Assembly (NCBI GenBank): GCA_035540915.1 | Contig: DATLFQ010000043.1 | Coordinates: forward strand, 1 to 11,495 | Reading direction: 5' to 3' | DNA length: 11,495 nucleotides | Origin: DATLFQ01 sp035540915 | GTDB lineage: Bacteria > Actinomycetota > Acidimicrobiia > Acidimicrobiales > GCA-2861595 | Shown here: positions 1-6,751 of the stretch, one piece after another | Layout: every line of letters starts with the position of its first letter | Position numbering within the stretch: the stretch's first letter is position 1 | Notes under the pieces: model-generated | What the model saw: the letters and a program-made list of their open reading frames with translations, nothing else | Databases searched by the model: none | Told to the model about the DNA's origin: nothing | Made by a program: the position numbers and the translations under genes

Positions 1-235
1 CCGCCGCGTCCTCGGCCTGCTGCAGCCCCACTTCATGTGCGACTACGACGAGACCCAGGCCATCGGCCGCCGCTACCGGCGCCAGGACGAGATCGGCACG
101 CCGTTCTGCGTGACGGTCGACTTCGACACCCTCGACGACGACGCCGTCACCATCCGCGACCGCGACTCCCTGGTGCAGGTGCGAGTCCCGATCGGCGCGC
201 TCGTGGCCGAGCTGCAGGGGCGCCTCGCGACATAG
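1..235 (+). CDS. glyS: Glycyl-tRNA synthetase, C-terminal end (partial)
   Basis: The reading frame is open from base 2 to a TAG at 233-235, giving the last 77 residues of a protein that begins outside the window. It carries the C-terminal signature of the single-chain class II glycyl-tRNA synthetase: a DYDE segment, then YRRQDEIGTPFC, VTVDFDTL and a DDDAVTIRDRDS run. This is the end of the anticodon-binding domain. The enzyme charges tRNA-Gly with glycine in the cytoplasm. The catalytic domain is off the left edge, so completeness cannot be judged. A hairpin begins five bases after the stop. Family identity is read from remembered family sequence, not from a search; confidence is high because the segment is strongly conserved and characteristic. 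Confidence 0.93.
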   Translation, partial: RRVLGLLQPHFMCDYDETQAIGRRYRRQDEIGTPFCVTVDFDTLDDDAVTIRDRDSLVQVRVPIGALVAELQGRLAT

Positions 236-239
236 CGAT

Positions 240-261
240 CCGGGCTTGTCCCGCCGCCCGG
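240..261 (+). terminator. Stem-loop after glyS, possible terminator
   Basis: CCGGGC at 240-245 is the exact reverse complement of GCCCGG at 256-261, with a 10-base loop, starting 5 bp after the glyS stop. A competing pairing uses TCCCG at 249-253 with CGGGA at 264-268. No T-tract follows, so it is at best an unconventional intrinsic terminator. Six-bp GC stems arise easily by chance in this base composition. Confidence 0.3.
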
Positions 262-288
262 CCCGGGAGCCGCCGGAGAGGCCCCAGG

Positions 289-294
289 TAGGAT
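289..294 (+). promoter_or_regulatory. Candidate -10 box of a leaderless ppdK promoter
   Basis: TAGGAT at 289-294 fits the actinobacterial -10 pattern TANNNT. It is followed by exactly 7 bases and then the ppdK ATG at 302, so transcription could begin on the A of the start codon and give a leaderless mRNA, a class common in actinobacteria. No convincing -35 is visible 16-19 bp upstream. The same bases (AGG at 286-288, GGA at 291-293) could instead act as a Shine-Dalgarno site on a longer transcript. Confidence 0.4.
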
Positions 295-301
295 CCCCGC
301 C

Positions 302-2929
302 ATGTCCTTCGCGTTCCCGTTCGATCATCCCCACACCACGCCGCCCATGGGGCTCAAGGACCTGCTCGGCGGCAAGGGTGCCAACCTGGCCGAGATGACC
401 TCGGTGCTGGAGCTGCCGGTCCCCCCGGGCTTCACCATCTCCACCGACGCCTGCCGTGCCTACATGGAGGGCGGGTGGCCGGCCGGGTTGACCGACGAGG
501 TGGCGGCCCAGGTGGCAAAGCTGGAGCAGGCGATGGGCAAGCGGCTCGGCGACTCCGCCGAGCCCCTGCTGGTCAGCGTGCGCTCGGGCGCCAAGTTCTC
601 GATGCCGGGGATGATGGACACCGTCCTCAACCTCGGCCTGAACGACGACTCGGTGGAGGGCCTGGCCAAGCAGACCGACGACGAGCGCTTCGCCTACGAC
701 TCCTACCGGCGCTTCATCGCCATGTACGGCCGCATCGTCCAGGGAATCGAGGGCAGCGAGTTCGACAGCCTCCTCGACGCCGCCAAGGAGAAGCAGGGCG
801 TGACCGCCGACTCCCAGCTGGGTCCGGAGGCGCTGCGAGGTCTGGTCGCCGCCTACCAGGACGTTGTGCTCCGCCACACCGGCGCGCCCTTCCCCCAGGA
901 CCCGACCGACCAGCTGCGGGGCGCGATCGAGGCCGTCTTCCAGTCCTGGAACGGCGCCCGGGCCATCGCCTACCGGGACCGGGAGCGGATCGCCCACGAC
1001 CTCGGCACCGCGGTCAACGTCCAGACGATGGTCTTCGGCAACCGGGACGACGACTCCGGCACCGGCGTCGGCTTCACGCGGGACCCGGCCACCGGCGCGC
1101 AGGGCGCGTACGGCGACTTCCTGGTCAACGCCCAGGGCGAGGACGTAGTTGCCGGCATCCGCAACACCGAACCCCTGTCCGCGCTGAAGGACACCTTCCC
1201 CGCAATCTTCGACGAGCTGCTGGCCATCTTCGAACGGCTCGAGGCCCACTACCGCGACATGTGCGACACCGAGTTCACCATCGAGCAGGGCAAGCTCTGG
1301 ATGCTCCAGACGCGTGTCGGCAAGCGCACCGGCACCGCTGCGCTGCGCATGGCCGTGGAGATGACCCAGGGGCCGACCTGGAGGATCACCGAGGCCGAGG
1401 CGGTGCAGCGGGTCACCGCCGAGCATCTCGACCAGATGCTGCACCCCCAGTTCGCCGGGACCGGCCACGAGGTGATCGCCACCGGTTTGGCCGCCTCCCC
1501 CGGCGGCGCGGTGGGCCGGGCGTACTTCACCGCCGACGGCGCCGAGGCGGCCGCCGGTCGCGGCGAGCGGGTGATCCTGGTGCGCAGCGAGACCTCGCCC
1601 GAGGACGTGCACGGCATGATCGTGGCCGAGGGCATCCTCACCGCCCGGGGCGGCCTGGTCAGCCACGCCGCCGTGGTGGCCCGCGGCTGGGGCAAGCCGG
1701 CCGTGGTCGGCGCCGAGGGCGTCCGCATCAGTGGGAACTCGTTCACCGCCAAGGGCGCCACCGTGAACGAGGGCGACGTCATCTCGCTCGACGGCACCAC
1801 GGGCCGGGTCGTGCTCGGCCCCGTCGAGCTCTCGACGGCCACGCCGACCGCCGAGTTCGCCCAGGTGCTGTCCTGGGCCGACGACATCCGTGCGGGCAAG
1901 CTGGCGGTGCGGGCCAACGCCGACACCGGGCCGGACGCCGCCAAGGCTCGCGAGTTCGGTGCCGAGGGCATCGGCCTGTGCCGCACGGAGCACATGTTCC
2001 TGGGCGAGGCCCGACTGCCCATCGTGCGGGCCATGATCCTGGCTGCGTCGCCCGACGAGGAGGCGGCTGCGCTGGAGCAGCTCCGGGTCGCCCAGAAGGC
2101 CGACTTCCTCGAGGTGCTCGAGGCCATGGACGGCCTGCCGGTCACCATCCGCCTGCTCGACCCGCCGCTGCACGAGTTCCTGCCCTCCACCGAGGAGCTG
2201 GCCATCCGCCAGGCCACGACCGGGCTCTCCGCCGAGGAGACGCGCCTCTACGAGGCGGCCCGGGCCTGGCACGAGTTCAACCCAATGCTGGGCACCCGCG
2301 GCGTCCGCCTCGGTGTGGTCAGGCCGGGCCTGTACGCCATGCAGGTGCGGGCGCTGATGGAGGCGGCCGTCGAGCGCGTGGAGGCCGGTGGCACGCCGGT
2401 GGTCGAGATTATGATCCCCCTCACCGTGACCCGGGAGGAGCTGGCCCTGGCCCGAACCTGGGTGGAGTCGGCGGTGGCCGAGGTCGCCGGCGAGGCCGGC
2501 TCCTCGCTGGACGTCACCATCGGGACCATGATCGAGACGCCGCGGGCCGCCCTGCGGGCCGACGAGTTGGCCGAGGCAGCCGACTTCTTCTCCTTCGGCA
2601 CCAACGACCTCACGCAAATGACGTTCGGGTTCAGCCGCGACGACGTCGAAGGCCGGATGATGAGCGCCTATCTGGAGCAGGGCCTGCTGAAGCGCAACCC
2701 GTTCGAGACCATCGACGCCGCCGGCGTCGGCGAGCTGGTCAGGCTGGGTGCCGAGCGCGGCCGGGCCGCCAAGCCGGGGCTGAAGCTCGGGGTGTGCGGC
2801 GAGCACGGCGGCGACCCCGAGTCCATCGCGCTGTTCGCGGCCGCCGGCCTCGACTACGTCAGCTGCTCGCCCTACCGGGTGCCGATCGCCCGTCTGGCGG
2901 CCGCCCAGGCCGTGCTCGCCCAGGGCTGA
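302..2929 (+). CDS. ppdK: Pyruvate, phosphate dikinase
   Basis: This cytoplasmic enzyme interconverts ATP, pyruvate and phosphate with AMP, PEP and pyrophosphate, linking glycolysis and gluconeogenesis. At 875 residues it has the usual family length. The ATP-grasp domain (about 1-340) opens with GGKGANLAEM (Lys25) and includes RSGAKFSMPGMMDT and the TEFTIEQGKLWMLQTR segment. The phosphohistidine domain has GGLVSHAAVVARGWGKPAV with catalytic His455, the same number as in the Clostridium symbiosum enzyme. The PEP/pyruvate domain (about 520-875) has CRTEHMF (Arg561), GTNDLTQMTFGFSRDD and GVCGEHGGDP with catalytic Cys832. All key residues are present. The residue two before the histidine is Val rather than the Thr used by the plant-type regulatory protein. 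ATG 302 fits the family N-terminus. The gene lies 66 bp after glyS. Confidence 0.98.
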   Translation: MSFAFPFDHPHTTPPMGLKDLLGGKGANLAEMTSVLELPVPPGFTISTDACRAYMEGGWPAGLTDEVAAQVAKLEQAMGKRLGDSAEPLLVSVRSGAKFSMPGMMDTVLNLGLNDDSVEGLAKQTDDERFAYDSYRRFIAMYGRIVQGIEGSEFDSLLDAAKEKQGVTADSQLGPEALRGLVAAYQDVVLRHTGAPFPQDPTDQLRGAIEAVFQSWNGARAIAYRDRERIAHDLGTAVNVQTMVFGNRDDDSGTGVGFTRDPATGAQGAYGDFLVNAQGEDVVAGIRNTEPLSALKDTFPAIFDELLAIFERLEAHYRDMCDTEFTIEQGKLWMLQTRVGKRTGTAALRMAVEMTQGPTWRITEAEAVQRVTAEHLDQMLHPQFAGTGHEVIATGLAASPGGAVGRAYFTADGAEAAAGRGERVILVRSETSPEDVHGMIVAEGILTARGGLVSHAAVVARGWGKPAVVGAEGVRISGNSFTAKGATVNEGDVISLDGTTGRVVLGPVELSTATPTAEFAQVLSWADDIRAGKLAVRANADTGPDAAKAREFGAEGIGLCRTEHMFLGEARLPIVRAMILAASPDEEAAALEQLRVAQKADFLEVLEAMDGLPVTIRLLDPPLHEFLPSTEELAIRQATTGLSAEETRLYEAARAWHEFNPMLGTRGVRLGVVRPGLYAMQVRALMEAAVERVEAGGTPVVEIMIPLTVTREELALARTWVESAVAEVAGEAGSSLDVTIGTMIETPRAALRADELAEAADFFSFGTNDLTQMTFGFSRDDVEGRMMSAYLEQGLLKRNPFETIDAAGVGELVRLGAERGRAAKPGLKLGVCGEHGGDPESIALFAAAGLDYVSCSPYRVPIARLAAAQAVLAQG

Positions 2930-2936
2930 GCCGATG

Positions 2937-2974
2937 GCGACGGGCACCCGGTTCCCTCGGGACACGCCCGTCGC
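2937..2974 (+). terminator. Stem-loop between ppdK and the peptidase gene
   Basis: GCGACGGGC at 2937-2945 pairs perfectly with GCCCGTCGC at 2966-2974 (9 bp). Inside it, CCCG at 2947-2950 pairs with CGGG at 2958-2961 around a 7-base loop. It begins 7 bp after the ppdK stop. There is no T-tract, so it may be a U-less terminator, an mRNA 3' end stabiliser or a partial transcription break within the block. Function is inferred from position only. Confidence 0.4.
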
Positions 2975-3010
2975 GCCCGGCGGGGCCGCCGCCCAGCCGG
3001 CCGCCTGACC

Positions 3011-4999
3011 GTGGGCATCGACGGGTTCGCCCCGGCCGACATCGGCGTCCTTCGCTGGGCGTCGGATCCCCGCGTGTCGCCGGACGGCGCGGCGGTCGCC
3101 TTCGTGGTCAACCGCGTCGATCTCGACGCCAACCGGTACTGCAGCCAGGTCTGGCTGGCCCACGCCGACGGCTCGGCGCCGCCGCGCCCCTTCACCGCAG
3201 GCGCGGCCCGCGACCGCCACCCCCGGTGGTCGCCCGACGGCCGGTGGCTGGCCTTCGTTTCGCACCGCGACGACCACGGCGCCACCGTCCACGCCATGCC
3301 CGTTGCCGGCGGCGGCGAGGTCGTCACCGTCGCCTCGTGGCCCGAGGAGGTCGAGGAGCTGGCCTGGTCGCCCGACGGCCGCGCCCTGGCACTCCTGGCC
3401 CGGTGCCGCGATGAGCAGCGGTACGGGACCGGGGCCGATCGTGACCAGCCGCCCCGGCGCGTCACCCGGTTGTTCTTCCGCCACGACGACGTGGGGTGGA
3501 CGGTCGACCGGCCCCGCCAGGTCCTCGCCGTGCCGGCCGACGGGTCGGCCCCACCGCGGGCGCTGACCACCGGCCCCTTCGAGCACGCCGGGCTGGCCTG
3601 GTCGCCGGACGGCCGTTGGCTGGCGACCGCCGCCGGCCGCCACGAGACCTGGGACCTGGACCGGGCCGTCGACCTCCACCGGGTGCGGGCCGACGGCAGC
3701 CGTGAACCGCAGGCGGTCACGCCGACCGGGTTGTCCTACGGCCTGCCCTCGTGGTCGTCCGACGGGGCCAGCCTGGCCTTCGTGCGCTGGGACCAGACCT
3801 CCTCGCCCCGCCACGCGCAGATCGGCGTGGTCGACGCCGGCGGCAGCGGCCGTACAGGGCCGCCCCGCCTGCTGAGCAGGGCCCTCGACCGCAACTGCGC
3901 GCCCTACCCCCCGGCCCGCGAGCCGGTCTGGGACGGCGCCGACCTGGTCTTCGCAGTGGAGGACGCCGGCAACGTCCACCTCTACCGGGTGGCCGCCGAC
4001 GGCTCGTCGCCCCCGCAGCTGCTCGTCGGCGGCGAGCGGGAGGTCACCGGCTGGGACGTGGCCGCCGGTGTGACCGCCTTCTGCGCCAGCTCGCCCACCG
4101 AGCAGGCCGAGCTGTACGTGCGGGGCCGGGACGGGACCGAGCGGCGCCTCTCGTCGGTCGGAGCCGCCGTGTCGGGAGGCGGGCGGCTGGTGGCGCCGGA
4201 GCGCTTCACGGCCACCTCCGCCGACGGAGCCGAGATCGACGCGTGGGTGATGAGACCCTTCGCCGCCGAACCCGGCCGCCGGTACCCGGTCCTGCTCAAC
4301 GTCCACGGCGGGCCGTTCACCCAGTACGGCAACGTCTTCTTCGACGAGTTCCAGCTCCAGGCCGGCGCTGGCTACGCCGTCGTGTACGCCAACCCCCGCG
4401 GCTCGTCGGGCTACGGCGAGGCCTGGGGCCGCGCCATTCGTGGGCCGAAGGCACCCGACGAGGCCGGCAGCGGGTGGGGCGGCGTCGACTACCAGGACCT
4501 GATGGCCGTCGCCGACGAGGCGCTCGCCCGCTTCGACTTCCTGGACCCCGACCGCATGGGGATGCTGGGCGGCTCGTACGGCGGCTACATGGCGACGTGG
4601 ACGGCGGCCCACACCGACCGGTTCAGGGCCATCTGCTCCGAGCGGGCCGTGAACAACCTGCTGACCCTCGAGCAGACCTCCGACGTGGCCACGGGGTTCT
4701 CGGCCCAGATCGGCGTGTCCCACCTCGACGACCCGGCCGAGTATCTCCGCCAGTCCCCGATCACCTACGTGCGCGACATCGCCACGCCCATGCTCCTGGT
4801 CCACTCCGAGAACGACCTGCGCTGCCCGGTCTCGCAGGCCGAGGAGCTCCTCGTGGCGCTGCGCCTCCTGGGCCGGCCGGTCGAGCTGGTGCGCTTCCCG
4901 GGCGAGAGCCACGAGCTGTCGCGCTCCGGCTCACCGCGCCACCGGGTCCAGCGGGCCGAGATCCTCCTGGAGTTCTTCGACCGCCACCTGGCGCCGTAG
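3011..4999 (+). CDS. S9 family serine peptidase (acylaminoacyl-peptidase / dipeptidyl-peptidase IV-like)
   Basis: This 662-residue prolyl-oligopeptidase-clan enzyme probably cleaves short or N-blocked peptides in the cytoplasm; no signal peptide is visible. Residues about 1-380 form a beta-propeller marked by repeated WSPDG-type blades (VSPDG, WSPDG three times, WSSDG). Residues about 400-662 form the alpha/beta-hydrolase domain, with HGGPF (oxyanion region), the nucleophile elbow GGSYGGYMA (Ser522), Asp602 in HSENDLRCPV and His634 in GESHELSRSG, a complete triad in the right order and spacing. GTG 3011 is the first usable start after the ppdK stop in the same frame; no Shine-Dalgarno is visible before it. 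It is 81 bp after ppdK and 13 bp before dnaG, so it is probably co-transcribed with dnaG. Exact substrate specificity within S9 (acylaminoacyl-peptidase, DPP IV or oligopeptidase) cannot be read from the sequence. Confidence 0.93.
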   Translation: MGIDGFAPADIGVLRWASDPRVSPDGAAVAFVVNRVDLDANRYCSQVWLAHADGSAPPRPFTAGAARDRHPRWSPDGRWLAFVSHRDDHGATVHAMPVAGGGEVVTVASWPEEVEELAWSPDGRALALLARCRDEQRYGTGADRDQPPRRVTRLFFRHDDVGWTVDRPRQVLAVPADGSAPPRALTTGPFEHAGLAWSPDGRWLATAAGRHETWDLDRAVDLHRVRADGSREPQAVTPTGLSYGLPSWSSDGASLAFVRWDQTSSPRHAQIGVVDAGGSGRTGPPRLLSRALDRNCAPYPPAREPVWDGADLVFAVEDAGNVHLYRVAADGSSPPQLLVGGEREVTGWDVAAGVTAFCASSPTEQAELYVRGRDGTERRLSSVGAAVSGGGRLVAPERFTATSADGAEIDAWVMRPFAAEPGRRYPVLLNVHGGPFTQYGNVFFDEFQLQAGAGYAVVYANPRGSSGYGEAWGRAIRGPKAPDEAGSGWGGVDYQDLMAVADEALARFDFLDPDRMGMLGGSYGGYMATWTAAHTDRFRAICSERAVNNLLTLEQTSDVATGFSAQIGVSHLDDPAEYLRQSPITYVRDIATPMLLVHSENDLRCPVSQAEELLVALRLLGRPVELVRFPGESHELSRSGSPRHRVQRAEILLEFFDRHLAP

Positions 5000-5012
5000 G
5001 GGCGAGCCAGGC

Positions 5013-6749
5013 ATGGGGATCGTCGAGGAGGACGTCGCGCGGGTCCGGGCCGCCACGGATTTCGTGGAGATCGCCTCCGAGCACGTGGCCCTCAAGCGGG
5101 TCGGTCGGCAGTGGGTGGGGCTGTGCCCGTTCCACGACGAGAAGTCGCCCTCCTTCTCCATCAACGCCGAGCAGGGCGTGTACTTCTGCTTCGGGTGCCA
5201 GGCGGGCGGCGACGTCATCACGTTCGTGCGCGAGCTGGAGCACCTCGGCTTCGCCGAGACGGTCGAGCGCCTGGCCGGGCGGGCGGGGATCGACCTGCAC
5301 TACGACGACGCCCGCGAGCACCACGACCGCCAGCGCCGGGACCGACTGGCCGACGCCGTCGCCCGGGCGGTGGCCTGGTACCACCAGCGCCTGCTGACCG
5401 CCGGCGACGCCGCGCCCGCCCGCGCCTACCTCCGCTCCCGCGGCTACACCGGGGAGCTGGTCCGCCGGTTCCAACTCGGCTGGGCCCCCGACGAGTGGGA
5501 CGCGCTGGCCCGCGAGCTGCGCCTGCCCGACGACGTGCTGACCGACAGCGGCCTCGGGTTCGTCAACCGCCGCCAGCGCCAGCAGGACGACTTCCGGGCC
5601 CGGGTCCTCTTCCCCATCTTCGACCCCTCGGGACGCCCGGTGGCCTTCGGCGGTCGGGCGCTGCCCGGTGCCGACGGACCCAAGTACAAGAACTCGCGGG
5701 ACTCCGCGCTCTACGCCAAGAGCAGGATCCTCTACGCCCTCAACTGGGCCAAGGGCGAGGTGTCCCGGAGCAACGAGGTGATCGTCTGCGAGGGCTACAC
5801 CGACGTCATCGGCTTCTTCGCCGCCGGCATCCCCCGGGCGGTGGCCACCTGCGGGACGGCCCTGGCCGACGACCACTTCCGGTTGCTCAAGAACTTCGCC
5901 CGCCGCATCGTGCTGGCCTACGACGCCGACGCCGCCGGCCAGGCCGCCGCCGAGCGCTTCTACGAGTGGGAGCGCCACTACGACCTCGACGTCGCGGTCG
6001 CCGACCTCCCGCCGGGAGCCGATCCCGGCCAGCTGGCCGAGCGGGACCCCGGCGCCCTGCGCATCGCCGTCGAGCGGGCCCGGCCGTTCCTGGCCTTCCG
6101 CCTGGCTCGGGTCCTCGACGGGGCCGACCTGGCGTCGCCCGAGGGCCGCGCCCGGGCCGCCGAGGCGGCGGTGGCGGTGGTGGCCCAGCACCCCAATCCG
6201 CTGGTGCGCGACCAGTACCTGATGGAGGTGGCGGACCGCTGCCGGGTCGATCCCGACCGCCTCCGCCGCCTGGTGGCCGATCCGCGGCGGGGCCTGGCCA
6301 CCCCCGCCCCGTCCCGCCGCCGTCGCGAGCGGGACGGCCCCGAGGTGGAGGCGCTGCGGTTGGCCATCCACCGTCCCGAGGAGGTGGCCGAGCGCTTGGA
6401 GGAGGTGCTCTTCGCCGACGAGCGCCACCTGTCGGCGTTTCGGGCACTCGCCGGTTCGGCCACCTTGCACGAGGCCATCGCCGGTGCACCGCCGGAGGCG
6501 GCTGCGCTGCTCCAGCGGCTGGCCGTCGAGGAGCCGACGGCGGGCACCGCCGACGTCCTCAGCCGAGTCGTCCGGGAGGCGGCCCGCCGAGCGCTCGCCG
6601 ACCTCGACGCCGGCAGCCGGGCCGATCCGGAGCGGGCCGCCGAGGCCTCGCCGGTGGTGGCCTGGTTGAAACGAGAACTGGAGCTGCTTCCCGACCTCGC
6701 TGCGGTGGACCGGTTGGTACCCTGGCTCGTGCGATGGGGTCAGGAATAG
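5013..6749 (+). CDS. dnaG: DNA primase
   Basis: The primase makes the short RNA primers for lagging-strand and restart DNA synthesis at the replication fork, where it docks on the replicative helicase DnaB. The 578-residue length matches the family. The N-terminal CHC2 zinc-binding domain has Cys38, His41, Cys59 and Cys62 (in CPFHDEKSPSF and YFCFGCQAGGD). The catalytic core includes NSRDSALYAKSRILY, the Toprim motif EGYTD (Glu260, Asp264) and the metal-binding DAD of YDADAAG (Asp304, Asp306). Residues from about 440 form the more variable helicase-binding C-terminal domain after a basic linker with RRRRER. ATG 5013 is preceded by AGGGG at 4998-5002, reasonably placed as a Shine-Dalgarno site. 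The gene runs directly into the sigma factor gene, the classic primase-sigma pairing. Confidence 0.97.
   Translation: MGIVEEDVARVRAATDFVEIASEHVALKRVGRQWVGLCPFHDEKSPSFSINAEQGVYFCFGCQAGGDVITFVRELEHLGFAETVERLAGRAGIDLHYDDAREHHDRQRRDRLADAVARAVAWYHQRLLTAGDAAPARAYLRSRGYTGELVRRFQLGWAPDEWDALARELRLPDDVLTDSGLGFVNRRQRQQDDFRARVLFPIFDPSGRPVAFGGRALPGADGPKYKNSRDSALYAKSRILYALNWAKGEVSRSNEVIVCEGYTDVIGFFAAGIPRAVATCGTALADDHFRLLKNFARRIVLAYDADAAGQAAAERFYEWERHYDLDVAVADLPPGADPGQLAERDPGALRIAVERARPFLAFRLARVLDGADLASPEGRARAAEAAVAVVAQHPNPLVRDQYLMEVADRCRVDPDRLRRLVADPRRGLATPAPSRRRRERDGPEVEALRLAIHRPEEVAERLEEVLFADERHLSAFRALAGSATLHEAIAGAPPEAAALLQRLAVEEPTAGTADVLSRVVREAARRALADLDAGSRADPERAAEASPVVAWLKRELELLPDLAAVDRLVPWLVRWGQE
6718..6723 (+). 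promoter_or_regulatory. Candidate internal -10 box for the sigma factor gene
   Basis: TACCCT at 6718-6723 matches TANNNT. It lies inside the 3' end of dnaG, 10 bp before ATG 6734 and 28 bp before GTG 6752. The eight bases TACCCTGG recur on the - strand at 11284-11291 upstream of the helicase gene. No clear -35 element is seen. A separate promoter for a housekeeping sigma inside dnaG would be sensible, but this is inference. Confidence 0.3.
6742..6746 (+). promoter_or_regulatory. Shine-Dalgarno site deciding the sigma factor start
   Basis: AGGAA at 6742-6746, within the last codons of dnaG, lies 5 bases before GTG 6752. The alternative in-frame ATG at 6734 has no purine-rich site upstream. 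This favours the GTG start, with translation coupled to the end of dnaG. Confidence 0.5.
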
Positions 6750-6751
6750 GC

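Noticed and set aside
475..3414. Very long open frame on the + strand overlapping ppdK and the peptidase gene
   Set aside because: The translation is Arg/Gly/Pro/Ala-rich with no motif, and it is out of frame with two clearly real genes. Such shadows are expected at this GC content.
3229..3620. Repeated DNA words around TGGTCGCC in the peptidase gene
   Set aside because: They encode the WSPDG propeller blades, so they are protein repeats rather than a DNA element.
4761..6470. 569-codon open frame antisense to dnaG
   Set aside because: Its product is Gly/Val/Ala/Gln-rich without any fold signal, while the other strand encodes a complete primase.
5111..6733. In-frame upstream extension of the sigma factor through all of dnaG
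   Set aside because: The extension is Arg/Pro/Gly-rich noise over dnaG; sigma homology begins just after 6752 and a ribosome site supports that start.
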